DNA of 64,000 nt from Flavobacterium ginsenosidimutans (GCF_003254625.1 NZ_QJRJ01000082.1:604895-668894); one strand, 5' to 3'; positions 1 through 8,863 are shown, numbered from the stretch's first letter. The notes: generated by a model from the sequence alone, not told the origin. Numbers and translations are program-made.

Positions 1-139
1 TGTCTGGGAAATCAATTTTGAATATGATACAGGTGTTATAGATGTTTTTATGAATGCAATTCGTAAAAAGCTAAACCTGAAAATTGAAGAAGATTACATA
101 AAAACCATCCGCGGCATAGGTTATATTGCCAATGATTAA
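1..139 (+). CDS. Response regulator, OmpR/PhoB family (C-terminal fragment)
   Basis: Only the last 45 codons are present; the gene begins before the window. The reading frame starting at base 2 encodes the end of an OmpR-type winged-helix DNA-binding domain: a segment with VDVFMNAIRKKL-like character (here IDVFMNAIRKKL) followed by the typical terminal hairpin IKTIRGIGYIAND. This is the recognition-helix and wing region of two-component transcription factors. The stop codon lies 3 bases before the histidine kinase start, so the two are certainly cotranscribed and form one two-component system. The receiver domain and target genes are not visible. Confidence 0.9.
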   Translation, partial: VWEINFEYDTGVIDVFMNAIRKKLNLKIEEDYIKTIRGIGYIAND

Positions 140-142
140 CAC

Positions 143-1543
143 ATGACATCATTATCCTTTAGAAATAGAATTGCATTAAATTATATTGTAGGAACTGGAC
201 TATTGGTTTTAGCAGTCTTTTCGGCTATTTATTTTATTGTAAAACTGACGGTTTACAATCATATCGATGAAAATCTAAACATAGAAGTTCAGGATCATTT
301 AAAAGAACTAAAAATTGAAAATGGTGTTGTGATTTTTATGGATGCTGAAGAATGGGAGGAAAGAGAACACAATTCTGTTGACGTAAATCCAGTTTTTGTT
401 CAGTTTTTAGATTTGAACAAGAAAATCATTGAAAAGTCTCCTAATTTAAAGAATGAAAAGCTCGTTTTTCATGACAATAAAGATCATTTTGAGCTTTATG
501 ATACCAAATTATTGGACAATAAAATTCGTCAAATTCAAGTTCCGCTACATATAAAATCAAGAAAAATAGGGTATTTAATTATTGCCATGTCATTGTCTGA
601 TTCTTCAAAGGTTTTGGATAATCTGATGGATACTTTGCTGATTACTTTTCCAATCATTCTGTTGATTTTGTTTTTTCTTGCGAGATTTTATGCTGGGCGA
701 AGTATTAAACCGATAAATAACATTATTCAAACCTCTAAGATTATTACAAAAGACAATCTTAAAGCGCGAATTCCGTTGCCAAAAACAAGGGATGAATTGT
801 TTACACTTTCCAAAACAATCAACAATTTATTGAATCGAATTGAAGATGCAATTGAGCGTGAAAAACAGTTCACTTCTGATGCTTCGCATGAGTTAAGGAC
901 GCCACTTACTGTTATTAAAGGAACACTTGAAGTGCTTATCCGTAAACCTAGGGATAGCAAGGAATACGAAGAAAAAATCAATTATTGCATTAATGAGGTT
1001 GACCACTTAAATTCTCTCGTAGATCAGTTGCTTATGATGGCTAGATTTGAGAATCAAAAACAGAATATTCTTAAAGAAAATGTTTATCTAAATGCAGTAA
1101 TTTTAGATGTCCTCAAATTAAATATAGAGAAAATTAAATCAGAAAGAATTAATGTGATTTTGGATGCTTCAGAGGAGTTTTATATTTATTCAGATAATTA
1201 TTTGGCGGTAACGATTCTTCGAAATATAATTTCAAATGCTATAAAATACTCAAAACCTGACAGTGAGGTTAAAATTTCATTATCGAGAGAAAATCATAAA
1301 ATAAACTGTATTATTTCAGATCAAGGAATCGGAATTGCGAAGAAAGATTTAGAGTCTATTTTGAATCCGTTTTTTAGATCAGATTCGTTAAATCATTCTG
1401 AAATTAAAGGAACTGGACTTGGTTTATTTATTGTAAAAAGAATGACAGATTTGCTTCAGATTAAATTTAAAATTGAAAGCGAAATCGGAAAAGGAACTAG
1501 AGTATTGCTAGTTTTTGAAGAATATAATAATTCGTTAAAGTAA
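143..1543 (+). CDS. Sensor histidine kinase (HAMP, HisKA, HATPase_c)
   Basis: A 466-residue membrane sensor kinase, partner of the response regulator ending 3 bases upstream. It has a first transmembrane helix at about residues 12-36, an extracytoplasmic sensor region of about 125 residues, a second helix at about 164-183, a HAMP linker, and a HisKA dimerisation domain with the phosphorylated His249 in the motif SHELRTPL. The ATPase domain shows the N box (ISNAIKYSK), G1 box (DQGIGIA) and G2 box (GTGLGLFIVK). The architecture resembles EnvZ/CusS-type kinases. The sensor region carries no recognisable ligand domain, so the stimulus is unknown. The his promoter follows downstream, and I see no reason to link the two functionally. 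Confidence 0.93.
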   Translation: MTSLSFRNRIALNYIVGTGLLVLAVFSAIYFIVKLTVYNHIDENLNIEVQDHLKELKIENGVVIFMDAEEWEEREHNSVDVNPVFVQFLDLNKKIIEKSPNLKNEKLVFHDNKDHFELYDTKLLDNKIRQIQVPLHIKSRKIGYLIIAMSLSDSSKVLDNLMDTLLITFPIILLILFFLARFYAGRSIKPINNIIQTSKIITKDNLKARIPLPKTRDELFTLSKTINNLLNRIEDAIEREKQFTSDASHELRTPLTVIKGTLEVLIRKPRDSKEYEEKINYCINEVDHLNSLVDQLLMMARFENQKQNILKENVYLNAVILDVLKLNIEKIKSERINVILDASEEFYIYSDNYLAVTILRNIISNAIKYSKPDSEVKISLSRENHKINCIISDQGIGIAKKDLESILNPFFRSDSLNHSEIKGTGLGLFIVKRMTDLLQIKFKIESEIGKGTRVLLVFEEYNNSLK

Positions 1544-1616
1544 TTCTAAAATCATTAAGCAAAATGCTGTTGAAAGCGTTTTTTAACAATAAACTACCGT
1601 TAAGTTAAAATAAAAA

Positions 1617-1648
1617 TTGCTTTTTAATTATTTTATCTAGTATATTTG
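1617..1648 (+). promoter_or_regulatory. Promoter of the histidine operon
   Basis: TTG at 1617-1619, 21 bases, then TATATTTG at 1641-1648, a full match to the Bacteroidota -7 consensus TAnnTTTG. Transcription would start near 1654, about 30 bases before the leader peptide start at 1684. Confidence 0.7.
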
Positions 1649-1683
1649 CAACCGAATCAAAGAAGTAAACAACAAAACAAATC

Positions 1684-1743
1684 ATGATTTCAATTCAATT
1701 ACATCATCATCATTTACATTATTGCTCTCAAGCGATGTGTTAA
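1684..1743 (+). CDS. Histidine operon leader peptide
   Basis: A 19-codon open frame with five histidine codons: four in a row at positions 7-10 and one more at 12. It lies between the his promoter and a strong terminator in front of hisG. This is the layout of translation-coupled attenuation: when charged tRNA-His is scarce, the ribosome stalls on the His run and leaves codons 15-17 (bases 1727-1734) free to capture the terminator's left arm. The peptide is too short for routine gene finding. I see no Shine-Dalgarno sequence, as is usual in this phylum. Confidence 0.88.
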   Translation: MISIQLHHHHLHYCSQAMC

Positions 1744-1770
1744 TGGTATGCATGTAAATCATCATATTTT

Positions 1771-1806
1771 AAAACCCGTTTGAGTACATCAAACGGGTTT
1801 TTTAAT
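1771..1806 (+). terminator. his attenuator terminator with competing antiterminator
   Basis: Stem 1771-1783 pairs with 1789-1801 around the loop GTACA and runs into a T tract: a textbook intrinsic terminator located before hisG. Bases 1727-1734 (CTCAAGCG, inside the leader peptide) can pair over 8 bp, one of them G-U, with 1777-1784 (CGTTTGAG), which would break the terminator stem. The two structures are mutually exclusive, as expected for an attenuator. Confidence 0.88.
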
Positions 1807-1855
1807 TCTAACTCTCTTTGTACTCAAACTATTAATCCAAACAAACAACTAAAAA

Positions 1856-2713
1856 ATGAGTACTTTAAAAATTGCAATTCAAAAATCTGGTCGTTTAAAC
1901 GAAGACAGTATCCAAATTCTAAAAGACTGCGGTATTTCAATCAACAACGGAATCGATCAATTAAAAGCAGAAGCTTCAAATTTTCCTCTTGAAGTTTTAT
2001 ATCTGAGAAATTCTGATATTCCGCAATATTTAATTGATGGAGTTGTAGATTTAGCAATCGTTGGTGACAATCTTTTGGTAGAAAAAGGAAAAGGAATTGA
2101 AGTAGTTCAGAAATTGGGATTCTCAAAATGCAAAGTTTCTGTAGCTGTTCCAAAAACTTTTGAATACAATTCAGTTCAAGATTTAGCCAATCTTCGTGTT
2201 GCGACTTCATATCCAAACACTGTTAACGAATATTTCAGTAAATTTGGTCTAACTGTCGACATTCACCAAATTTCTGGTTCTGTTGAAATTGCCCCAAATA
2301 TTGGTCTTGCAGATGCAATTGTAGATATTGTTTCAAGTGGAAGCACTTTATTCAAAAACAACTTAAAAGAGGTTGAAGTTATTTTGAAAAGTGAAGCAGT
2401 TTTAGCAGTTTCTCCAAAAGTTTCTCCAGAAATCCAAAAACACATTGATACGTTAAAATTCAGAATTCAAGCGGTTTTAAGAGCTAGAAATTCAAAATAT
2501 ATCCTAATGAACGTTCCAAACGATAAAATCGATGCTGTTGGAAAAATTCTTCCAGTTTTGAGAAGTTTAACGGTTCTTCCGTTAGCGCAAGAAGGTTGGA
2601 GCAGTGTTCACTCTGTAATCGATAAAGATACTTTTTGGGACGTAATCGACCAGTTAAAAGAAGTAGGAGCGGAGGGAATTCTGGTTTGCCCAATTGAGAA
2701 AATGGTTCTGTAG
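1856..2713 (+). CDS. hisG: ATP phosphoribosyltransferase HisG
   Basis: First enzyme of histidine synthesis, joining ATP and PRPP to give phosphoribosyl-ATP in the cytoplasm. At 285 residues it is the long form, with a C-terminal ACT-like regulatory domain (from about residue 210) that normally binds histidine for feedback inhibition. Typical family segments are visible: IAIQKSGRL at the N-terminus, VDLAIVGDNLL, and the phosphate-binding loop DIVSSGSTL near residue 160. The long form needs no separate HisZ subunit. It is the first gene after the attenuator, so both transcription and enzyme activity respond to histidine. Start chosen at the ATG 52 bases after the terminator. Confidence 0.97.
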   Translation: MSTLKIAIQKSGRLNEDSIQILKDCGISINNGIDQLKAEASNFPLEVLYLRNSDIPQYLIDGVVDLAIVGDNLLVEKGKGIEVVQKLGFSKCKVSVAVPKTFEYNSVQDLANLRVATSYPNTVNEYFSKFGLTVDIHQISGSVEIAPNIGLADAIVDIVSSGSTLFKNNLKEVEVILKSEAVLAVSPKVSPEIQKHIDTLKFRIQAVLRARNSKYILMNVPNDKIDAVGKILPVLRSLTVLPLAQEGWSSVHSVIDKDTFWDVIDQLKEVGAEGILVCPIEKMVL

Positions 2714-2838
2714 GGCTTCGCCCGCTTTAGGCAGTAGGCTTTAAGCTTTAGGCTTTAGAAAAGTTTGCTCCCTAAGAAAAAAAATAAACACAACGTTAAT
2801 AAAGCCTAAAGCCTACAGCTTAAAGCTTAAAGCTTAAG
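2714..2838 (+). repeat. hisG-hisD intergenic inverted repeat
   Basis: A 128-base gap inside the operon. Its left part repeats GCTTTAGGC/TTTAAGC words, and the right part carries their complements (GCCTAAAGCC, GCTTAAAGC), so the transcript can fold into a long imperfect hairpin. It has no T tract at its end, so it is unlikely to be a full terminator. It may set mRNA stability between hisG and hisD. Confidence 0.6.
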
Positions 2839-2841
2839 AAA

Positions 2842-4125
2842 ATGAATAAAATAGACAATCCAAAACCAGAGATCTGGTCAGAAATACTAAAAAGACCAAC
2901 TCAAACTGTTGACGATATCGAAGTTACGGTAAAAGAAATCTTCAAGGAAGTTCAAAGAAAAGGAGATGAAGCTGTAGCTAAATATACTTCGATTTTTGAC
3001 GGAATTTCTTTAGATAATTATGAAGTTTCTCAAGAAGAAATTAATGAAGCGATTAGCTTGATTCCTAATGAATTAAAAGAAGCTATTGAATTAGCAAAAA
3101 ACAATATTTATAAATTCCACAACGCTCAAAAAACTGATAGAGTGGAAGTTGAAACAATTGAAGGAGTAAATTGCTGGCAGGAAAAAAGACCAATTCAGAA
3201 AATTGGATTATACATTCCAGGAGGAACAGCTCCCTTATTTTCTACTGTTTTAATGTTGGCAGTTCCAGCTGAAATTGCAGGCAGTAAAGAAGTCGTATTG
3301 TGTTCTCCGCCAGATAAAAAAGGAAAAATTAATCCAGCAATTTTATATGCGGCAAATTTATGCGGTGTAACTAAAATTTTAAAAGTTGGCGGAATTCAGG
3401 CGATTGCCGGAATGACTTTCGGAACGCAATCCATTCCTAAAGTGTATAAAATTTTCGGACCTGGAAATCAGTTTGTAACAGTAGCAAAACAATTGGCAAC
3501 GCAATTTGGAGTTGCAATCGATATGCCTGCAGGACCTTCAGAATTATTAATTGTGGCTGATGACACAGCGGTTCCTGCTTTTGTTGCTTCAGATTTATTA
3601 TCTCAGGCAGAACATGGAACAGATAGTCAGGTGATTTTAGTTTCGACTTCAAGAAAACTAATTGATGAAGTTGAAAAAGAAGTTCAATCACAACTAGAAG
3701 TGCTACCAAGAAAAGCAATCGCAGAGAAAGCAATCGAAAACTCAAAATTGATTTATGTAGAAAACGATCAAATTGCTTTAGATTTAATCAATGAATATGG
3801 GCCAGAACACTTTATAATCTGTTCAGAATATGATGATTTCTACTGTAACGGAATTGTAAATGCTGGTTCTGTTTTCATCGGAAATTATACGCCAGAAAGT
3901 GCTGGAGATTACGCTTCAGGAACAAATCATACATTGCCAACAAATGGTTATGCTAAAAATTATAGTGGTGTAAATCTGGATAGTTTTATGAAATCGATGA
4001 CATTTCAAAAAATTACCAAAACTGGAATTTTGAATATAGGAAGCGCTATTGAAAAAATGGCTGAAGCTGAAGGTTTACAAGCTCACAAAAATGCTGTAAC
4101 ACTTCGATTAAAAGACTTAGAATAA
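2842..4125 (+). CDS. hisD: Histidinol dehydrogenase HisD
   Basis: Zinc enzyme catalysing the last two steps of the pathway, the NAD-dependent oxidation of L-histidinol through histidinal to L-histidine. At 427 residues it is the normal length. Diagnostic segments include IGLYIPGGTAPLFSTVLM, KIFGPGNQFV, DMPAGPSELLI, and QAEHGTDSQV with the metal-binding Gln/His pair, then PEHF and a C-terminal GDYASGTNHTLPT segment. It ends 12 bases before hisC, so the two are cotranscribed. In many operons hisD follows hisG, as here. Nothing is truncated or unusual. Confidence 0.97.
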   Translation: MNKIDNPKPEIWSEILKRPTQTVDDIEVTVKEIFKEVQRKGDEAVAKYTSIFDGISLDNYEVSQEEINEAISLIPNELKEAIELAKNNIYKFHNAQKTDRVEVETIEGVNCWQEKRPIQKIGLYIPGGTAPLFSTVLMLAVPAEIAGSKEVVLCSPPDKKGKINPAILYAANLCGVTKILKVGGIQAIAGMTFGTQSIPKVYKIFGPGNQFVTVAKQLATQFGVAIDMPAGPSELLIVADDTAVPAFVASDLLSQAEHGTDSQVILVSTSRKLIDEVEKEVQSQLEVLPRKAIAEKAIENSKLIYVENDQIALDLINEYGPEHFIICSEYDDFYCNGIVNAGSVFIGNYTPESAGDYASGTNHTLPTNGYAKNYSGVNLDSFMKSMTFQKITKTGILNIGSAIEKMAEAEGLQAHKNAVTLRLKDLE

Positions 4126-4137
4126 ATAAATAAAACA

Positions 4138-5187
4138 ATGAGTACCTTCGATATAAATACTATAACACGTGTAAACGTGAAATCTTTAAAACCGTATTCT
4201 TCTGCAAGAGATGAGTTTGAAGATTTCGATACAGCCGATATGATTTTTCTGGATGCCAATGAAAATCCGTTTCAAAATGGAGTAAATCGTTATCCTGATC
4301 CGCAACAGAATTCGGTTAAAGCTATTTTGGCTAAGAATAATTTAGTAAAACAAAATCAGATTTTGCTAGGAAACGGAAGTGATGAAGTTTTAGATTTACT
4401 TTTCAGAGCTTTCTGCGAACCTAATAAAGACAATATTATTTCGTTGTCACCAACATACGGAATGTATGGCGTTTTAGCGAATATTAATGCTGTTGAAAAC
4501 AGAGAAATTCTCCTATCGACAGATTTTCAGCCACAAGTTGAAAAGATTCTAGAAGCGGTTGACGAGAATACAAAAATCATCTTTTTATGTTCACCAAATA
4601 ATCCGACAGGAAATTCCTTTTCAGACGAAAGTGTGGTGAAACTGCTTCAAAATTTCAATGGCTTAGTGGTAATTGATGAAGCTTATATTGACTTTTCAGA
4701 TAAAGAAAGCTGGCTGACAGAAATTGATGAATATCCAAATTTAGTCATTACACAAACACTTTCTAAAGCTTATGGTTTGGCTGGAATTCGTTTAGGAATT
4801 TGTTATGGTTCTGAAGCTGTAATTTCGATTTTAAATAAAATCAAACCGCCTTATAACGTAAACGAATTGACTCAACAACGAGCTATAGAACGTTTGAAAG
4901 ATTCTGATAAAATAAAACAAGAAATAGCTTCTATTATTGAGCAGAGAGAAGAGTTGCTTAAAGTTTTACTTGAAGTAAGTTTTGTGGAAAAAGTATATCC
5001 AACAGAAGCTAATTTTATTTTGGCAAAAGTAGATGATGCTAACAAAAGATACGATCAGTTAATTGAAAAAGGAATCGTTATCAGAAACAGAACAACACAG
5101 CCTTTATGCGAAAATTGTCTTCGTTTTACAATTGGAACAAAAGAAGAAAATGCAGTTGTAATTAGAGAATTGAAACGATTAAGTTAG
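4138..5187 (+). CDS. hisC: Histidinol-phosphate aminotransferase HisC
   Basis: PLP-dependent class I/II aminotransferase that converts imidazole acetol phosphate and glutamate to histidinol phosphate. 349 residues. Visible features are the substrate segment LDANENPF, NGSDEVLDLLFRAF, the SPNNPTGN motif that binds the cofactor ring, VIDEAYIDF, and the Schiff-base lysine in TLSKAYGLAGIRLG. The C-terminal arginine that recognises the phosphate is in the LRFTIGT segment. Only 12 bases separate it from hisD. The following 109-base gap to hisB holds a repeat rather than a promoter. Confidence 0.96.
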   Translation: MSTFDINTITRVNVKSLKPYSSARDEFEDFDTADMIFLDANENPFQNGVNRYPDPQQNSVKAILAKNNLVKQNQILLGNGSDEVLDLLFRAFCEPNKDNIISLSPTYGMYGVLANINAVENREILLSTDFQPQVEKILEAVDENTKIIFLCSPNNPTGNSFSDESVVKLLQNFNGLVVIDEAYIDFSDKESWLTEIDEYPNLVITQTLSKAYGLAGIRLGICYGSEAVISILNKIKPPYNVNELTQQRAIERLKDSDKIKQEIASIIEQREELLKVLLEVSFVEKVYPTEANFILAKVDDANKRYDQLIEKGIVIRNRTTQPLCENCLRFTIGTKEENAVVIRELKRLS

Positions 5188-5296
5188 GAATTTATTTAAC
5201 CGCAAAGTTCGCAAAGAATTACGCAAAGAACACAAAGTCATTTTGCCATCGAGATTTAATATAATTCGTGAATTCGTGGCGGAAAAAAAATAAAAT
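5188..5296 (+). repeat. CGCAAAG-type intergenic repeat between hisC and hisB
   Basis: The gap contains reiterated CGCAAAG/ACAAAG words (5201-5240) and an ATTCGTGAATTCGTGGC segment (5264-5280). The same CGCAAAG words recur at 39250-39375, so this is a dispersed intergenic repeat. I see no complete promoter or terminator here. Confidence 0.55.
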
Positions 5297-6433
5297 ATGA
5301 AAAAAGTACTTTTTATCGATCGCGATGGAACGATCGTTTTAGAACCTGAAAATTTACAATTAGACAGCTTAGATAAACTGGAATTTTATCCAAAAGCGTT
5401 TCAGTATCTGGCTAAAATTGCTAGTGAATTAGATTACGAACTAGCAATGGTAACCAATCAAGACGGCTTAGGAACAGATAGTTTTCCAGAAGATACGTTT
5501 TGGCCAACGCAGAATTTTATTCTAAAAGCATTTGAAAATGAAGGAGTTGTTTTTGATGAAATTTTTGTAGATAGATCTTTTCCAGAAGAAAATGCACCAA
5601 CACGCAAACCAAGAACTGGAATGCTGACTAAATATTTAAATAATCCAGAATATGATTTGACTAATTCTTTTGTTTTGGGTGATCGTTTAACAGATGTTGA
5701 ATTGGCTAAAAACCTTGGTGCAAAAGCCATTTTCATGAATGATACTGACGGAGCAGGAAGCAACGAAATTTCATCTAAACGTGAGGAATTAAACGAAACA
5801 ATCGTTTTACAAACAATGGATTGGAAGAAAATCTATGAGTTTTTAAAGTTAGAGGCACGTTCAGCATCGATTACAAGAAAAACGAACGAAACAGATATTT
5901 ATATCAACTTAAACCTTGACGGAACAGGAAAAAGCAAAATCGACACTGGAATTGCGTTTTTTGATCACATGCTAGATCAAATCTCACGTCACGGTCAAAT
6001 GGATTTGGAAATCACTGTAAAAGGTGATTTAGAAGTAGATGAGCACCATACAATCGAAGATACAGCAATTGCTCTTGGAGAAGTTTTCGCGAAAGCACTG
6101 GGAAATAAATTAGGAATTGAGCGTTACGGATTCTGCCTTCCAATGGACGATTGTTTAGCGCAAGCAGCAATTGACTTCGGAGGAAGAAACTGGCTGATTT
6201 GGGAAACGGAATTTAAACGTGAAATGGTGGGAAAAATGCCAACTGAAATGTTCTATCATTTCTTCAAATCATTTACAGACGGCGCAAAAGCCAACTTAAA
6301 TATCAAAGCCGAAGGAATCAACGAACATCATAAAATTGAAGCCATTTTCAAAGCTTTCGCGAAAGCAATAAAAGTAGCCGTAAAAAGAGACACCGAAAAA
6401 ATGATTTTGCCTTCGACAAAGGGAATGCTTTAA
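5297..6433 (+). CDS. hisB: Bifunctional histidinol-phosphatase / imidazoleglycerol-phosphate dehydratase HisB
   Basis: Two fused enzymes covering two steps of the pathway. The N-terminal ~165 residues form a HAD-superfamily phosphatase: the nucleophile motif is FIDRDGTI (Asp8 and Asp10), with a later GDRLTDVELA motif IV. The C-terminal ~195 residues are IGP dehydratase, with the paired metal-binding motifs DHMLDQISRHG and DEHHTIEDTA and a later EHHKIEAIFKA. The fusion is as in enterobacterial HisB. At 378 residues it is somewhat longer than the ~355 of Escherichia coli. Start codon chosen because the HAD strand begins at once (MKKVLFIDRDG). Confidence 0.96.
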   Translation: MKKVLFIDRDGTIVLEPENLQLDSLDKLEFYPKAFQYLAKIASELDYELAMVTNQDGLGTDSFPEDTFWPTQNFILKAFENEGVVFDEIFVDRSFPEENAPTRKPRTGMLTKYLNNPEYDLTNSFVLGDRLTDVELAKNLGAKAIFMNDTDGAGSNEISSKREELNETIVLQTMDWKKIYEFLKLEARSASITRKTNETDIYINLNLDGTGKSKIDTGIAFFDHMLDQISRHGQMDLEITVKGDLEVDEHHTIEDTAIALGEVFAKALGNKLGIERYGFCLPMDDCLAQAAIDFGGRNWLIWETEFKREMVGKMPTEMFYHFFKSFTDGAKANLNIKAEGINEHHKIEAIFKAFAKAIKVAVKRDTEKMILPSTKGML

Positions 6434-6435
6434 AA

Positions 6436-6512
6436 TTTGTTTCAAGTTTCAGGTTTAAAGTTTCAAGTTGCTCAACAGAACGTGAAACCTGAAACTTTAA
6501 ACTTGAAACAAA
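6436..6512 (+). repeat. TTTCAAGTTTCA inverted repeat between hisB and hisH
   Basis: Left arm words GTTTCAAGTTTCAGG and TTTAAAGTTTCAAG are mirrored by TGAAACCTGAAAC and TTTAAACTTGAAAC on the right, giving a hairpin with a short AT-poor loop (CTCAACAGAACG). The same words occur at 20273-20334, 34216-34370 and 39397-39420. Confidence 0.7.
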
Positions 6513-6528
6513 ACAAACAAAAAACAAA

Positions 6529-7110
6529 ATGAAAATAGTAATTATAAATTACGGAGCAGGAAATATTCAGAGCATTATGTTTGCTATTGAACGATTGGGT
6601 TTTAAGGCTGTTTTGAGTAATAATACAGACGAAATTAAATCGGCTGATAAAGTGATTTTTCCTGGCGTGGGCGAGGCGAGTTCAGCGATGACAAAACTTC
6701 GTGAAAGCGGTTTAGAAAGTTTGATTCCGCAATTAAAACAGCCTGTTTTAGGAATTTGTCTTGGAATGCAATTGATGTGCAACAAAACAGAAGAAGGAAA
6801 TACAGAAGGATTAGGGATTTTTGATGTTGATGTTTTGAAATTTTCAAACAACGTAAAAGTGCCACAAATGGGATGGAATCAGATTTATGATTTAAAAACC
6901 GATTTGTTCAAAGGCATTTCTGAGAATGAATTCATGTATTTGGTTCATAGTTTTTATGCGCCAAATTGCGATGAAGCTATTGCTACAACGAATTACGACG
7001 TTGAATATGCATCGGCATTACAAAAAGATAATTTTTACGGAACTCAATTTCACCCAGAAAAAAGCGGAGATGTTGGAGAAAAGATTCTAAGCAATTTTTT
7101 AAAAATGTAA
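6529..7110 (+). CDS. hisH: Imidazole glycerol phosphate synthase, glutaminase subunit HisH
   Basis: Class I glutamine amidotransferase that supplies ammonia to HisF. 193 residues. The catalytic triad is visible: nucleophile Cys77 in VLGICLGMQL, then His and Glu in TQFHPEKSG near residues 180-182. The N-terminal strand KIVIINYGAGN and oxyanion segment VIFPGVGEA are typical. It acts as a heterodimer with HisF, encoded two genes downstream. The gap to hisA is short, AT-rich and full of TCAAAAT/ATTTCA words with no promoter. Confidence 0.97.
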   Translation: MKIVIINYGAGNIQSIMFAIERLGFKAVLSNNTDEIKSADKVIFPGVGEASSAMTKLRESGLESLIPQLKQPVLGICLGMQLMCNKTEEGNTEGLGIFDVDVLKFSNNVKVPQMGWNQIYDLKTDLFKGISENEFMYLVHSFYAPNCDEAIATTNYDVEYASALQKDNFYGTQFHPEKSGDVGEKILSNFLKM

Positions 7111-7205
7111 ATTCCAATTTGAAATATCAAAATTCAAAAACCAATCAAAATATCAATTTCAGTTTTAGTATCTAAATCTAAAATCTGAACTCTAAAATTA
7201 GAAAA

Positions 7206-7931
7206 ATGCGAATAATACCAGCCATAGATATCATTGAAGGAAAATGCGTTCGTTTGTCCAAAGGTGATTATGATACCAAAATAATTTACAATGAAAATCC
7301 GCTTGAAGTGGCGAAATCATTTGAAGCCCACGGAATCGAATATTTGCATTTAGTAGATCTTGACGGTGCAAAATCAAGCAAAATTGTCAATTATAAAATA
7401 TTAGAACAAATCGCCACTCAAACAAGCTTAAAAATTGATTTTGGCGGCGGTTTAAAATCAGACGATGATTTGAGAATTGCTTTTGAAAGCGGTGCAAATC
7501 AGATTACAGGCGGAAGTATTGCGGTAAAAAACAGAGCAATTTTCGAAAAATGGATTTCAGAATACGGTTCTGATAAAATTATTTTAGGCGCTGATGCTAA
7601 AGATGAAAAAATTGCGGTTTCTGGTTGGTTAGAGGATTCTGATGAAGATTTGGTTCCGTTTATTCAAGATTATCAAACCAAAGGAATTCAGTACGTTATT
7701 TGTACAGATATTGCCAAAGACGGAATGCTTCAAGGTCCAAGTTTTGATTTGTATGGTAAAATTTTAGCGGAAGCAAAAAGTATAAAATTAATCGCTTCTG
7801 GCGGAATTTCAACTTTCGACGAATTGCCAAAATTAGCTGAATTAGGCTGTGAAGGAACCATAATTGGAAAAGCGATTTACGAAGGAAGAATTACATTGAA
7901 ACAGTTAGAGAATTATATAATTGGTTTATAG
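7206..7931 (+). CDS. hisA: Phosphoribosylformimino-AICAR ribotide isomerase HisA
   Basis: TIM-barrel isomerase that opens the ribose of ProFAR to give PRFAR (an Amadori rearrangement). 241 residues, full length. The catalytic Asp8 lies in IIPAIDIIEGKCVRL, the second catalytic Asp in the middle strand (ICTDIAKDGML). Phosphate-binding loops are DFGGGLKS and IASGGIST, with GTIIGKAIYEG at the end. The twofold repeat of the half-barrel seen in HisA and HisF is evident. It sits between hisH and hisF as in most his operons. Confidence 0.97.
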   Translation: MRIIPAIDIIEGKCVRLSKGDYDTKIIYNENPLEVAKSFEAHGIEYLHLVDLDGAKSSKIVNYKILEQIATQTSLKIDFGGGLKSDDDLRIAFESGANQITGGSIAVKNRAIFEKWISEYGSDKIILGADAKDEKIAVSGWLEDSDEDLVPFIQDYQTKGIQYVICTDIAKDGMLQGPSFDLYGKILAEAKSIKLIASGGISTFDELPKLAELGCEGTIIGKAIYEGRITLKQLENYIIGL

Positions 7932-7997
7932 TTGTTAGTTGTCGGTTGATAGTTTATAGTATTAACCAACAACAATCAACCAATAACCAACAACCAA
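7932..7997 (+). repeat. GTTGRTTGRT-type inverted repeat between hisA and hisF
   Basis: Left-arm words TTGTTAGTTGTCGGTTGATAG face right-arm words of the CAACAATCAACCAATAACC type, which together can form an imperfect hairpin of about 65 bases. The words resemble the TGGTTRA heptads at 56174-56320. Confidence 0.6.
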
Positions 7998-8004
7998 ATT
8001 AAAA

Positions 8005-8760
8005 ATGTTAGCAAAAAGAATTATACCTTGCTTAGATATAAAAAACGGAAGAACTGTAAAAGGTGTTAATTTCGTTGATTTGCGAGATGCTGGAGATCCT
8101 GTAGAATTGGCTGAAATTTATTCGGCTGAAGGTGCAGATGAATTGGTTTTTCTGGATATTTCAGCAACCGAAGAAAGACGTAAAACACTAGTAAATATGG
8201 TACGAAGCGTGGCAGAAAAAATCAATATTCCGTTTACTGTTGGCGGCGGAATTTCATCTGTAGAAGATGTTGATATTCTGCTTAATAATGGAGCTGATAA
8301 AGTTTCGATTAATTCATCGGCAGTAAAAAATCCGCAATTGATTAATGATTTGGCTCAGAAATTTGGAAGCCAATGTGTTGTGGTTGCAATCGATGCGAAA
8401 CAAATCGACGGACAATGGATTGTACATTTGGTTGGCGGAAAAGTTCCAACTGAATTAAATTTATTCGATTGGGCTGTGGAAGTTGCAGAACGTGGTGCAG
8501 GAGAAATTCTATTTACTTCGATGGACAACGACGGAACTAAAAATGGTTTTGCAAATGAAGCTTTGGCGAAACTTTCAGAACTAGTAAATATTCCGATTAT
8601 AGCTTCGGGAGGCGCTGGAAACATTCAGCATTTTGTAGATTCGTTTAAAGAAGGAAAAGCAGACGCCGCTTTAGCAGCAAGCGTTTTTCACTTTAAAGAA
8701 ATAGAAATCAAAACCTTGAAACAAGAATTAAAAAACAATAATATAGAAGTTAGAATTTGA
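8005..8760 (+). CDS. hisF: Imidazole glycerol phosphate synthase, cyclase subunit HisF
   Basis: TIM-barrel cyclase that uses ammonia channelled from HisH to convert PRFAR to imidazole glycerol phosphate and AICAR. 251 residues. Catalytic Asp11 is in RIIPCLDIKNG and the second Asp in VVVAIDAKQ near residue 130. Phosphate loops are TVGGGISS and IASGGAGN. The product AICAR re-enters purine synthesis. It is paired with HisH and is a paralogue of HisA encoded immediately upstream. The 103-base gap to hisI carries AATTCCAAATTCCAA words. Confidence 0.97.
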   Translation: MLAKRIIPCLDIKNGRTVKGVNFVDLRDAGDPVELAEIYSAEGADELVFLDISATEERRKTLVNMVRSVAEKINIPFTVGGGISSVEDVDILLNNGADKVSINSSAVKNPQLINDLAQKFGSQCVVVAIDAKQIDGQWIVHLVGGKVPTELNLFDWAVEVAERGAGEILFTSMDNDGTKNGFANEALAKLSELVNIPIIASGGAGNIQHFVDSFKEGKADAALAASVFHFKEIEIKTLKQELKNNNIEVRI

Positions 8761-8863
8761 GAGGAAATTCCAAATTTTTAAATTCCAAATTCCAACCAAT
8801 AAATAAAAAAATCAATTTCAGCTTTGAGAATCTAAAATCTGAAATCAAAAATCTAAAATAATT

